A stretch of DNA of 64,000 bases from assembly GCA_035695105.1 (NCBI GenBank), contig DASSEV010000020.1, positions 1-64,000 on the forward strand, given 5' to 3'. This DNA comes from JAICYJ01 sp035695105. GTDB lineage: Bacteria; Actinomycetota; Thermoleophilia; Gaiellales; JAICJC01. The position numbers were made by a program, and so were the translations under genes. Shown here one piece after another: positions 24,908-33,187 of the stretch. The stretch's first letter is position 1. Each line of letters starts with the position of its first letter. Below the pieces are notes generated by a model, which saw only the letters and a list, made by a program, of their open reading frames with translations, was not told the DNA's origin and ran no database searches.

Positions 24908-26320
24908 TCAGTGAAGGAGCCCGTCCGGGCCGGCCATGGCGAGGGCGCGGATCACCTTCTGGCGCTCGGTGCGGTCGTGGCTGTCGAGGGTGGGGCCGTT
25001 CCGCGTCACGTAGTCGCCCGCGTACGTGACCAGCTTCGCGTGGGTGTCGTTGCTGACCCACGGGTGGCTGACGGCGGCGAGCGCGCCCTTGACCGCCTGG
25101 TCGGGCGTCTGGGTGCCCGGATCCTTCACCGCCTGGTAGAGCAGGTAGTCCGTCGTCTGCCAGTAGGCGTGGGCGGTGTTCGTGTTGAGGAACGCCGGCC
25201 CCTGCTTCCAGCCCGAGACGTTCGGCGGGTAGAACGGCACCTGGCCCATGTTGTCGAGCAGCCAGCTCCAGTCGTTCGTGGTGATGTAGCGGCCGGTCAT
25301 GCGCAGGCCGGCGGCGACGTAGACGATCGGCGGCTTGACCAGGTCGGGTGCGTCCAGCGTCGCGTAGAAGTCGGGGTGTCGCAGGATCACGCGCAGCACC
25401 GGCACCAGCTCGTGCCCCGACGCTCGGTAGTTGTCGACCATCTCGCGCATCGCGCCCGGCGGCGGCGGCGTCGGCACGAAGTAGCTCCAGAGCGAGTAGG
25501 CCAGGTAGGGCGCGTGGTTGGGGTGCGCGATGATCAGCCGGCAGACGTCCGACCAGCTCCACGTGCCGGTGTGGCCGAAGATCGTCTTCGTCCCGCCGTC
25601 GTGGTAGGACGGGTCGTAGAAGGTCGGGTTCTCCCGCTGCGCGAGCGTGCCGTTCGCCGCCTTGTTCCAGTCGTACCGCCAGCCGGTGAGCGCGCGCGCG
25701 GCCTCGTGGATGTCGGTCTGGGTGTACATCGCCGCGTTCGTCCACATGCCGAAGGTGAGCGACTCGAGGTTGGGGTCGTTGCCCAGGCAGAACAGCTCCA
25801 TGACCTCGCGCGCGTAGTTCTCGTTGGGCTCCCACTTGTCCGACTCGGCGCCGTTCAGCCACAACAGCATGGCCGGGTCGATCGTGATCTCCGACAGCAG
25901 GTCGGCGAAGTTGCCGACGGCGTGCTTCCGCAGCAGGCGGTTCTGCCGGAGCATGTGGCGGGTGTTGCCGACGCCGTCGTTCGACGTGGCGAACAGATCG
26001 TGCAGGTTCAGCGTCATCCGCTCGACGAGCTGGTTGCGGCTGCGCACCATGCGGTCGAGCCACCACAGGCAGTCGTGGCCCCAGTGGTTGATCGGGTCGA
26101 GCTTCTGGCCGCCGTCGGTCGGAGCCGGGCCGACCAGCACACTGGCCGTGTACGGCGTCAGCAGGCGGTCGACGGCGTGGCCGAGGCCCATGTTCACGTA
26201 GTGGGTGACCTGGTCGGTGCTGCCCGAGTAGCCCGCACGCCACAGCAGGCGCTGGAAGTGCGCCCGCGTCGGATTCGACGGCAACTTCGGATAGCTGTAC
26301 GCCACGGATGACCCCCGCAT
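24908..26320 (-). CDS. DUF1800 protein
   Basis: A 470-residue DUF1800 family protein. It has the family's sequence AHFQRLLWRAGYSGSTDQV, then ERMTLNLHDLFATSND, ENYAREVMELFCLG (the most conserved block), ARALTGWRYD, TIFGHTGTWSW and PFYPPNVSGWKQGPAFLN. No signal peptide is evident, so export, if any, may depend on the Tat-borne DUF1501 partner. Function unknown. Start: ATG at 26320 (MRGSSVAYSYPK); an in-frame start at 26380 would add a Gly/Arg-rich stretch unlike the family, and the GTG at 26305 is also possible. Confidence 0.9.
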   Translation of the reverse strand: MRGSSVAYSYPKLPSNPTRAHFQRLLWRAGYSGSTDQVTHYVNMGLGHAVDRLLTPYTASVLVGPAPTDGGQKLDPINHWGHDCLWWLDRMVRSRNQLVERMTLNLHDLFATSNDGVGNTRHMLRQNRLLRKHAVGNFADLLSEITIDPAMLLWLNGAESDKWEPNENYAREVMELFCLGNDPNLESLTFGMWTNAAMYTQTDIHEAARALTGWRYDWNKAANGTLAQRENPTFYDPSYHDGGTKTIFGHTGTWSWSDVCRLIIAHPNHAPYLAYSLWSYFVPTPPPPGAMREMVDNYRASGHELVPVLRVILRHPDFYATLDAPDLVKPPIVYVAAGLRMTGRYITTNDWSWLLDNMGQVPFYPPNVSGWKQGPAFLNTNTAHAYWQTTDYLLYQAVKDPGTQTPDQAVKGALAAVSHPWVSNDTHAKLVTYAGDYVTRNGPTLDSHDRTERQKVIRALAMAGPDGLLH

Positions 26321-26404
26321 TCGAGAACGAGCAGACCCAGAGCAGGTATCGGCATCGACCCCGCGCCCGCGCCCCCGCACACGGGTGATTCGGGCAGGCC
26401 GCGC

Positions 26405-27322
26405 CTACGGCGTGTTGACAAGCCCGCTGGTGTCGACGACCTCGAGGTCGCGGCCCGTGATGCGGTTCAGCGTGCGCAGGTCGTCGTCGTTGAAGTTCGG
26501 GTTCGACGTGCCCGACACGTACCAGGCGGATCCGTTGTCCGCCAGGATCATCCCGTAGTGCTGCAGCGCCACGGCGATCACGCGCGCCTGCGGCGAGAGC
26601 TGCGACAGGTCGAACGACGCCTTCAGCCGCACTCGCAGCCCCATCGGCGGCAGGGAGCTCGACGTGCCGGAGCCTGCGTCGTGCCGGGCCGGGTAGATGT
26701 GCGCGTCGCGCGTGCGCGGTGCCGTGAAGCGGAGCGCGTGGTCGATCACCCCGGACGCCACCTCGGAGTAGCGCACCAGGCCGGGGAGGATCGGCAGCCC
26801 GGCCGCGTCGGCGCTCGTCCAGCCGTCGGGCCGAAGCGCGTTCGATTCCATGTCCCAGATCGCACCGGAGCCCGCCCGCCATCCGGTCGACGTATGCCGG
26901 ACGTTCCACATCTCATACAGCGTGCAGTGGTCGCGGTCGACGATCAGCATGTGGTGGTCGCTGCCCGCCTCGATGTGCGGGTGCCTGGGGATCGGGTACG
27001 GGCCCCTGTCGGATTCGGAGGAATAGTCGAAGCGCACCCGCACCTTGGTCTGCGTGCCCGCGACGGTGTTGTACGGGATGCCGTAGCCCTTGAAGCTGCC
27101 GAAGTCTGGGTGCAGGCCGGTGTCGAGCCCGATCGTCTTGATCAGCGTCGCCGAGTCGCCCGCGACCGGGAGCGCCGAGATGTCCTCGTTCCAGACGTTG
27201 CCGGCCGGGAATACGGGGCAGTTCGGTGCAGCGCGAAGCGGCGCCGCCATCGGCGTCCCGGCGCCGGCCGAGAGCCCGGCGACGATCACCGCGAGCGCCG
27301 CGCCGATCCGTCGGATCCCCAT
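26405..27322 (-). CDS. Secreted protein of unknown function
   Basis: A 305-residue exported protein. A signal peptide (MGIRRIGAALAVIVAGLSAG, cleavage near AAPLRAA) precedes a beta-rich domain opening with NCPVFPAGNVWNEDISALPV. Conserved-looking features include DSATLIKTIG, SDHHMLIVDRDHCTLYEMWN (a His/Asp/Cys-rich patch that could be a metal or catalytic site) and LQHYGMILADNGSAWY. I do not recognise a named family. It lies 85 bp upstream of the DUF1800/DUF1501 pair on the same strand and may share their transcript, so the three could form one extracytoplasmic unit. ATG at 27322 is chosen because it opens the signal peptide. Confidence 0.75.
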   Translation of the reverse strand: MGIRRIGAALAVIVAGLSAGAGTPMAAPLRAAPNCPVFPAGNVWNEDISALPVAGDSATLIKTIGLDTGLHPDFGSFKGYGIPYNTVAGTQTKVRVRFDYSSESDRGPYPIPRHPHIEAGSDHHMLIVDRDHCTLYEMWNVRHTSTGWRAGSGAIWDMESNALRPDGWTSADAAGLPILPGLVRYSEVASGVIDHALRFTAPRTRDAHIYPARHDAGSGTSSSLPPMGLRVRLKASFDLSQLSPQARVIAVALQHYGMILADNGSAWYVSGTSNPNFNDDDLRTLNRITGRDLEVVDTSGLVNTP

Positions 27323-27392
27323 CCTGCACCGTTCATCGGCTCGGTGCCCGGCGAGCGCGACACCCGTCGGGGTTACCACATACCATCTGCGC

Positions 27393-27722
27393 ATGGCCAT
27401 GTACGACGCCCCTGCGATCCCGACCCGGCGGCCGGTGCCTCATCTCGAGCCGCCGCACCTGCAGCCGGGTGACCACGTCCGCATCCGCGGCGTGCCGGGA
27501 GATCTGCCCGCGCACGCCCAGCTCGAAGGGGCCTTCGGCCGCGTGGCCCGGATCCACGGCGCCAGCGTCGTGCTCGAGATGGACGAGCCGTACACCGCCG
27601 GCGGGCTCGCGCACCGCCAGTACTTCGCCTCGCCCTACCAGCTGGTGAAGGTCGAGAGCGTCGGCCGCATGGGCGCGCGGGAGCTCTACGACGACGAGCC
27701 GGAGGACGACTCCGCCGCCTGA
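27393..27722 (+). CDS. Hypothetical protein with KOW/SH3-like barrel
   Basis: A 109-residue protein. The middle is a short beta-barrel-like sequence (LQPGDHVRIRGVPGDLP, then GAFGRVARIHGASVVLEMDEP and QYFASPYQLVKVESV) that resembles KOW/SH3-type modules found in ribosome- or RNA-associated and redox proteins. The C-terminus is acidic (YDDEPEDDSAA). It has no signal peptide. ATG at 27393 is used; the Met at 27399 is an alternative. It is divergent from the secreted-protein gene across 70 bp. No function assigned. Confidence 0.65.
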   Translation: MAMYDAPAIPTRRPVPHLEPPHLQPGDHVRIRGVPGDLPAHAQLEGAFGRVARIHGASVVLEMDEPYTAGGLAHRQYFASPYQLVKVESVGRMGARELYDDEPEDDSAA

Positions 27723-27757
27723 TTGCGCCGCCGCCGGGGCGCCCGTACCCTCGAACG

Positions 27758-27841
27758 GTGAGCAGCTACTGGCAGAATGCGCTCGTGCTGGCGGTGACGT
27801 TCGGCATCGTCTGGCACCTCAGCTGGCATGGCACGGGGTAG
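27758..27841 (+). CDS. Possible 27-residue membrane peptide
   Basis: A GTG-initiated 27-codon frame with a single hydrophobic segment (WQNALVLAVTFGIVWHLSW) ending HGTG. It sits between two convergent genes, 4 bp before the end of the EAL-HDOD gene. The membrane-like composition with Trp/His at the interface is what one expects of a real small protein, but no strong Shine-Dalgarno is visible and no homologue is known to me. The rest of 27723-27845 shows nothing else. Confidence 0.3.
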   Translation: MSSYWQNALVLAVTFGIVWHLSWHGTG

Positions 27842-27845
27842 GTGC

Positions 27846-29141
27846 TCAGACCGTGCCGGTGTCCGCCTCGTCCGCGAAGCGCAGCGCGACCAGGTAGGCG
27901 TCGCGCAGCATCAGATCCGCCTGCGGTGAGGGCGCCAGGCACTCGAAGTGCCCGCGCTCGTAGGTCAGCACCCAGGACAGCACCTCGCCCAGCGGGCCGC
28001 TCTGGTCGAGCAGCGCGGCGGATACCTCGGGCGACAGCGGCAGCTCGCTGAGCACGTCCTGCATCCGCATGTTCATGAAGGCGTCGACGACGGAGAACAG
28101 CCCGACCGTGAAGTGGGCGTCGGGGTTCGGCCGGTCGAGCGCCTGGGCGACCAGCTCGCACATCTTCGCGCGCGTCATGGCGGTGCGGATCAGCTCGCTC
28201 GGCTGGTCGTCGATGCCCGCAAGCGTCATCAGCAGCGCCCAGCTGCGCACGTTGCGCACTCCCAGCAGCATCAGCGCCTCCCGCACCGAGCTGACCTTGC
28301 GCGGCAGCGAGAAGTACGCGGAGTTGATCCACCGCAGCAGCCGGAAGCTGACGCCCAGGTCGTTGCTGATGGCCCGGTCGAGGTCCTCGAGCTCGCAGTC
28401 GGGATCCTGCAGGACGGCCATCAGCTTCATCTGCGTGAGCCGGTTCGACGGGATGCCGCGCCCGGCGACGGTCTTCGGCTGGCAGAAGAAGTAGCCCTGG
28501 AAGTACTCGAATCCGGACTGCTTGCAGAACTCGAACGTGTGGTGATCCTCGATCTTGGCGGCGATCAGCTTGACCTTGTGCGGCTCGAGGTCCGCCACCT
28601 GCTCGGCCAGCTGGTCGCGGGTGAACGCCTGCACGTCGAGCTTCACGAAGTGGGCGACCTCGAGCAGCGGCAGGCTGTCCTCCCGCATCACGAAGTCGTC
28701 GAGGGCGATCGAGTAGCCGAGGCCGGACAGGCGGCGCAGCTCCTCGAGCACCTCCGGGTCGAGCGCGTCGCTGCGGTGCAGCTCGAGCGCGACCCGGCCG
28801 GCCGGGAGCAGCGTCACGAACCCGCGCATGATGAAGTCGCGCGTGGCGTTGACGAAGCCGCAGCGGCCGCCGACCAGCGAGTCGAGCCCGATATCCGCGA
28901 ACGTGGTGACGACGGTGCTGGCCGTCGCCGACTCGTCGTCGACGACGTCGGCGTGGTCGACGTCGCCTGCGCGGAAGAGGAGCTCGTACGCGTACACGTC
29001 GAGCAGCCGGTCGTAGATCGGCTGGCGTGCGACGAAGCTGGGCGACGACTCGCCCGATCCCGCGCTCGCGATCGCGCGCGACAACGACGGCGGCGGCCAC
29101 GACTCCAGGCGCCGCGCCTCCGACCAAGCCCGTTCGATCAT
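27846..29141 (-). CDS. EAL-HDOD signalling protein (YuxH-like)
   Basis: A 431-residue protein with an N-terminal degenerate EAL domain (about 35-225) and a C-terminal HDOD domain (about 230-420). The opening FVARQPIYDRLLDVYAYELLFR is the hallmark of the YuxH/CdgJ group, where the EAL motif is YELLFR. Catalytic acidic residues are incomplete (LALDDF is kept, KxD is changed), so it is likely a c-di-GMP or protein-interaction module rather than an active phosphodiesterase. The HDOD part has ISNDLGVSFRLLRWINSA. It could link c-di-GMP signalling to motility or the cell cycle. It is a single leftward gene, the second c-di-GMP-related protein in the window. Confidence 0.88.
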   Translation of the reverse strand: MIERAWSEARRLESWPPPSLSRAIASAGSGESSPSFVARQPIYDRLLDVYAYELLFRAGDVDHADVVDDESATASTVVTTFADIGLDSLVGGRCGFVNATRDFIMRGFVTLLPAGRVALELHRSDALDPEVLEELRRLSGLGYSIALDDFVMREDSLPLLEVAHFVKLDVQAFTRDQLAEQVADLEPHKVKLIAAKIEDHHTFEFCKQSGFEYFQGYFFCQPKTVAGRGIPSNRLTQMKLMAVLQDPDCELEDLDRAISNDLGVSFRLLRWINSAYFSLPRKVSSVREALMLLGVRNVRSWALLMTLAGIDDQPSELIRTAMTRAKMCELVAQALDRPNPDAHFTVGLFSVVDAFMNMRMQDVLSELPLSPEVSAALLDQSGPLGEVLSWVLTYERGHFECLAPSPQADLMLRDAYLVALRFADEADTGTV

Positions 29142-29271
29142 CCCGCCTCCCCCGTTCGACTCACAGTGGTGTGATCGACACGCGGGCCGAGAGGTTGATC
29201 ACCCGGTTGGCGGGACTGTGACGGAATTGCGGTACGGCCAACCGGTGGCCGGGCGGCGGCGTCCGAGCGGC

Positions 29272-29679
29272 ATGGACTACGAGCGTGACCTCGACTTCTG
29301 GCTCGGGACGTGGGACTGCTCCTGGGAGGGCGGCGGCGGCCGCAACGTCGTCGACCGGATCTGCGAGGGGCGCGTGGTGCGAGAGCGGTTCGATGCGGCG
29401 GCGCACGGCCTGGTCGGCACCAGCATCTCGGTATACGACGCGTCGGCGAGGCGGTGGGTGCAGACCTGGATGGACAGCGACGGCTCCTGGTTCCACCTCA
29501 CGGGCGGGATGCGAGACGGCGCGATGGAGCTCCTGACGGCCGCTCCGGACGCCGGCGGCCACCGCAAGCGCATGCGCTTCTCGGACATCACGGCGGACTC
29601 GTTCCGCTGGACATGGGCCCGGTCGCGCGACGGCCGCGACTGGGAGACGCTGTGGGCGATCGCGTACGAACGGGCGTAG
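29272..29679 (+). CDS. Hypothetical DUF1579-like lipocalin-fold protein
   Basis: A 135-residue soluble protein beginning MDYERDLDFWLGTWDCSWEGG. The DFWLGTWxC opening followed by alternating strands (NVVDRICEGRVVRERFD, ISVYDASARRWVQTWMDS, WFHLTGGM, FRWTWARSRDG) is the pattern of small lipocalin-like proteins of the DUF1579 type, which bind small hydrophobic ligands. ATG at 29272 opens this pattern; a GTG at 29218 would add 18 unrelated residues. The stop abuts that of the convergent gene. Function unknown. Confidence 0.75.
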   Translation: MDYERDLDFWLGTWDCSWEGGGGRNVVDRICEGRVVRERFDAAAHGLVGTSISVYDASARRWVQTWMDSDGSWFHLTGGMRDGAMELLTAAPDAGGHRKRMRFSDITADSFRWTWARSRDGRDWETLWAIAYERA

Positions 29680-30546
29680 CTACCAGCGGCACGCCCAGCC
29701 GGGTGCCTCAATGGGCTCCGGCTCCCTGCCGGTCAGGTCGTGGCGCCAGACCGGCTCCCACCCGTCGCGGATCCTGTTTCGCACTTCCAGTGCACCCTCG
29801 CGGGTGGCCACGATCAGCCGTCCTGAGACGTCCCAGTCCGCCCAGGTGACGCCCTCGGCCGGTTGCCGCCGGCTGTCGTCCCGGATCAGGTACCGCACCA
29901 CCGCTCCTTCGACCCAGCCTCCGCGGAGGTCGTGGCCGCAGTGGACGAGCTCGAGCGCGGCGCCACCGCCGGGCTGGTCGCGTTCGAGAACGATCTGCGG
30001 ATCGGGCGGCGGTGCCAGCGCTGCCACTGCGGCCGCGCATGTCGCATCGTCGGCCACGCGCCAGCCGCGACGCAGTTCGTGTGCGAGGTCGGCGGTCGCC
30101 CAGACGTTCTTCCCACGGGACGGAAGCGGCGTCAGCGCGCCGAGCCGTCCCGGATAGACGCCGTAATCAGGCGGTGTTCCCGGCGTCAACCCGAGGGCGA
30201 GCGTCCCGTCCTCGTGGAACTGGCATGCCGCCGCGTAGGTTGATCCGATACGCCACGCAGACAGGGCGGAGAGCCAGGGCAGCCTGGAGACGGCGAAGTA
30301 GCTGTCCCACGGAGGCGGCCGTGACGCGAGGACGAACGCGCAGAGCAGCCTGCCGTCCGGTGACACGTCACAGCGCCGTGGATAGATCTTCGCGCGGATC
30401 CACGCGCCGGGCTCGACCAGCCCGGCTTCGATGTCCCAGCGCAACACCTGAAACCAGTCGCTCGGCCCGCGCGCGAACACGGCCGCGCACGCGGCGGATC
30501 GGGCAGGGATCACGTGCAACCGGGGAGGCGGCGTTTGCACAGTCAC
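29680..30546 (-). CDS. Hypothetical beta-propeller-like protein
   Basis: A 288-residue soluble protein without signal peptide. Repeated elements such as KIYPRRCDVSPDGRLLCAFV, YAAACQFHEDGTLALGL, DDATCAAAVAALAP and GVTWADWDVSGRLIVATREG have the look of beta-propeller blades (SPDGRLL, DVSGRLIV). I know no named family. The GTG at 30546 lies 7 bp from the start of the divergent phospholipase gene, so the promoters must overlap the neighbouring coding regions, or one of the two starts lies further in. Confidence 0.6.
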   Translation of the reverse strand: MTVQTPPPRLHVIPARSAACAAVFARGPSDWFQVLRWDIEAGLVEPGAWIRAKIYPRRCDVSPDGRLLCAFVLASRPPPWDSYFAVSRLPWLSALSAWRIGSTYAAACQFHEDGTLALGLTPGTPPDYGVYPGRLGALTPLPSRGKNVWATADLAHELRRGWRVADDATCAAAVAALAPPPDPQIVLERDQPGGGAALELVHCGHDLRGGWVEGAVVRYLIRDDSRRQPAEGVTWADWDVSGRLIVATREGALEVRNRIRDGWEPVWRHDLTGREPEPIEAPGWACRW

Positions 30547-30553
30547 GTCTTCG

Positions 30554-32023
30554 GTGCATATGCCCTACAGCATGGTTTCCCTTCCAGCTGGAATCGACCG
30601 GCTCGACGACGAGATCGGCATGCGGGTCGCAAGCGCGGTCTGCTCGCACCATTCGCGCCGGCTCAAGCATCTCGGTAAGCGCGCGCTCGACGCGCCCCCC
30701 GGCGGTTGGGCGGAGGACGCGTTTCCTCCGACCTCCGGAAACCGGCTGGACGTGCTGGTCGACGGCGAGCAGATGTTCGGCACGCTGCTCGAGGAGCTCG
30801 CCGCTGCGCGGAGCCACGTGCACATGACCGGCTGGTACATGTCGCCCGAGTTCGTGCTGCGGCACGGCGATCCGCCTGTGGTGCTGCGCAACCTGCTCGC
30901 CGACCTTGCGGGGCGGGTCGACCTGCGCATCCTGCTCTGGGCGGGATCGCCGGCACCGGTGTTCACGCCGTCGCGACGGGACACGGCGCGCGTCGCCGAG
31001 GAGTTGCGCGCGGCGTCCGACGGGGTGCACGTCGTCCTCGACAGCCACGAGCGGCCGATGCACTGTCACCACGAGAAGACGGTCGTGATCGACGACCGGG
31101 TCGCCTTCGTCGGCGGGATCGACCTGACCGCGCTCTCCGGAGACCGGCTGGACACGCCGGCCCATCCGGCCCGGGCGGCGCTCGGCTGGCACGACGTCGC
31201 CACCCGGATCGAGGGGCCGGCCGTCGCGGACGTGGCGCGGCACTTCCGGGGGAGGTGGATCGCGGTGACGGGGGAGCCGCTGCCCGAGCCGCAGATGCCC
31301 CCGCCGGCCGGCGACGTGGAGCTGCAGGTGGTGCGCACGCTGCCCGAGCGGATGTATCCGGGGGAGGACCGCGGGCAGTTCGGCATCCTCGAGTCCTACG
31401 TCCGCGCGATCCAGGCGGCCGAGCGGTTCATCTACATCGAGAGCCAGTACCTGTGGTCGCCCGAGATCGCCTCCGTGCTGGCCGAGAAGCTCGCGAACCC
31501 GCCCGACCCGCGGTTCCGGGTCGTCGCCGTGCTGCCGGCGAAGCCGAAGGGCGGAGGCGACGACACGCGTGGCGTGCTCGGCGAGCTGATGGCGGCCGAC
31601 GGCGGCGCCGGACGGCTGCTTGCGACGACGCTTGCCGCCCGCGCGGGCAACGCCCACGATCCGATCTACGTGCACGCGAAGGTCTGCATCATCGACGACG
31701 CCTGGATGACGGTCGGGTCGGCCAACCTGAACGACCACTCGCTGTTCAACGACACGGAGATGAACGTGGTCACCCACGATCCACGGGCCGCGCGGGACAC
31801 GCGGCTGCGGCTCTGGTCGGAGCATCTCGAGCACCCGGCCGAGGAGCTCTCCGGCGATCCGTGCGAGGTGGTCGATCGCATCTGGCGGCCGATCGCCGAG
31901 GAGCAGCGCGAGCGGCTGGAGGAGGGGCGGCCGCTGACCCACCGCCTGATCCGCCTGCCGCACGTCTCGCGGCGCACAGCCCGTCTGCTCGGCCCGCTGC
32001 AGGGCCTGCTCGTCGACGGCTGA
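30554..32023 (+). CDS. Phospholipase D family protein, cardiolipin-synthase type
   Basis: A 489-residue PLD-superfamily enzyme with two HKD motifs. The first is HEKTVVIDD at 173-181 (HxKxxxxD) followed by FVGGID. The second is VHAKVCIIDDAWMTVGSANL. The fold covers the whole chain with no membrane segments, unlike classical ClsA, so it is closer to soluble cardiolipin synthase/PLD proteins. Likely reaction: phosphatidyl transfer or phosphodiester hydrolysis on phospholipids. The first candidate start (30554) leaves only 7 bp to the divergent gene; ATG at 30572 is a plausible later start. Confidence 0.87.
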   Translation: MHMPYSMVSLPAGIDRLDDEIGMRVASAVCSHHSRRLKHLGKRALDAPPGGWAEDAFPPTSGNRLDVLVDGEQMFGTLLEELAAARSHVHMTGWYMSPEFVLRHGDPPVVLRNLLADLAGRVDLRILLWAGSPAPVFTPSRRDTARVAEELRAASDGVHVVLDSHERPMHCHHEKTVVIDDRVAFVGGIDLTALSGDRLDTPAHPARAALGWHDVATRIEGPAVADVARHFRGRWIAVTGEPLPEPQMPPPAGDVELQVVRTLPERMYPGEDRGQFGILESYVRAIQAAERFIYIESQYLWSPEIASVLAEKLANPPDPRFRVVAVLPAKPKGGGDDTRGVLGELMAADGGAGRLLATTLAARAGNAHDPIYVHAKVCIIDDAWMTVGSANLNDHSLFNDTEMNVVTHDPRAARDTRLRLWSEHLEHPAEELSGDPCEVVDRIWRPIAEEQRERLEEGRPLTHRLIRLPHVSRRTARLLGPLQGLLVDG

Positions 32024-32114
32024 CCGCACGATCGCCCGCCGAGACAACACCGTTCAGAACACCGAGGGGCTGAGCGGCGGTCGCTGCCATGACGCGGCGC
32101 TGCCGTGCTCGACC

Positions 32115-32411
32115 ATGCAGGCGCCGACGCTCTACCACTCGCCGGAGGCGGTGGCTGCGCAGCTGGCGTCCCTGCAGTCCGGCCAGTGGCTGACGCTGCA
32201 GGCCTACGTGCTGGTCACGGGCGCCCGCAGCGGGCTTTGGGACTGCACGTCCCCGAACTGGCAGGATCACTGGACGAGCGATGCCGAGCGGTACTGCTGG
32301 AGCGATTACCAGCGAGTGCTCACCGCGATCCGAAGCGATGAGGTCGTGACCGACCCGAAGAGCGTCGCCGTCGCCCGGGGCCGCACGGGGTACAGCCCTC
32401 CGCCGCCGTAG
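32115..32411 (+). CDS. Hypothetical small protein
   Basis: A 98-residue protein (MQAPTLYHSPEAVAAQLASLQ) rich in tryptophan and with two cysteines (LWDCTSPNWQDHWTSD and ERYCWSD) that could form a disulfide. There is no clear signal peptide; the C-terminus is basic and proline-rich. It has no recognisable family. It lies 91 bp downstream of the phospholipase and 65 bp upstream of the response regulator on the same strand, so it could be transcribed with either. Confidence 0.5.
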   Translation: MQAPTLYHSPEAVAAQLASLQSGQWLTLQAYVLVTGARSGLWDCTSPNWQDHWTSDAERYCWSDYQRVLTAIRSDEVVTDPKSVAVARGRTGYSPPPP

Positions 32412-32436
32412 CGGCGCTCCGTCATCTCGCGGCGGT

Positions 32437-32455
32437 CTCACAGGAAACTCCCAGG
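32437..32455 (+). promoter_or_regulatory. Direct repeat upstream of the OmpR-type regulator
   Basis: CTCACAGG (32437-32444) and CTCCCAGG (32448-32455) are 7/8 identical and start exactly 11 bp apart, 22 bp before the ATG of the response regulator. OmpR-family regulators typically bind tandem direct repeats with an 11-bp period, so this is a candidate autoregulatory operator. Confidence 0.5.
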
Positions 32456-32476
32456 ATTGCGCCGTAGGCTGTGCCC

Positions 32477-33187
32477 ATGTCTGCACTGTCCGAGCTGGGC
32501 GAGCCCGCCGCGCGCGTCCTGGTCGTCGACGACGAGGACAGCATCACGCAACTCGTCTCGACCGTCCTGCGGTACGAGGGGTTCGAGGTGCAGTGCGCCG
32601 CCGACGGCCGGTCGGCCGTCAGGCAGGCGCGCGCGTTCCGCCCCGATCTGGTCGTGCTCGACGTGATGCTCCCGGATTGGGATGGCTTCGAGGTGTACCG
32701 CCGGCTGTCCGCGGAGTCGCCGGTGCCGGTGCTGTTCCTGACCGCCCGGGATGCGCCGTCGGACCGCGTGCATGGCCTCACCCTGGGGGCCGACGACTAT
32801 GTGGGCAAGCCGTTCAGCCTCGAGGAGCTGGTCGCGCGCGTCCGGGCGGTGCTGCGGCGCACGCGCGGCGAGTCGTCCGGGGGGTCGCTCCGCTATGCCG
32901 ACCTCGTCATGGACGACGAGGCGCACGAGGTGCGCCGCGGCGACCGCGTGATCGAGCTGACGCCGACGGAGTACCACCTGCTCCGCTACCTGCTGACCAA
33001 CGCCGGCCGCGTCGTCAGCAAGGCGCAGATCCTCGATCACGTCTGGCGCTACGACTTCAACGGCGACGCCAGCGTCGTCGAGACCTACATCAGCTACCTT
33101 CGCAAGAAGCTCGACCGGGCCGGCCAGCCGCCGCTGATCCAGACGGTGCGGGGCTTCGGATACGCCATCCGGCTGCCGCGGGAGTGA
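32477..33187 (+). CDS. OmpR/PhoB-family response regulator
   Basis: A 236-residue two-domain regulator. The receiver domain (about 14-126) has the acidic pair Asp18/Asp19, phosphoacceptor Asp62 (VVLDVMLPDWDG), Thr89 and Lys111 (VGKPF). The DNA-binding winged helix (about 140-235) has LTPTEYHLLRYLLTNAGRVV and the recognition-helix region VVETYISYLRKKLD. ATG at 32477 is preferred to the GTG 6 bp earlier. The stop overlaps the kinase start (GTGA). A tandem 8-mer upstream suggests autoregulation. Confidence 0.96.
   Translation: MSALSELGEPAARVLVVDDEDSITQLVSTVLRYEGFEVQCAADGRSAVRQARAFRPDLVVLDVMLPDWDGFEVYRRLSAESPVPVLFLTARDAPSDRVHGLTLGADDYVGKPFSLEELVARVRAVLRRTRGESSGGSLRYADLVMDDEAHEVRRGDRVIELTPTEYHLLRYLLTNAGRVVSKAQILDHVWRYDFNGDASVVETYISYLRKKLDRAGQPPLIQTVRGFGYAIRLPRE

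Noticed and set aside
24882..26909. 1139-codon leftward frame reading through DUF1501
   Set aside because: Only the last 463 codons are DUF1501. The upstream part overlaps the DUF1800 gene in another frame and is meaningless.
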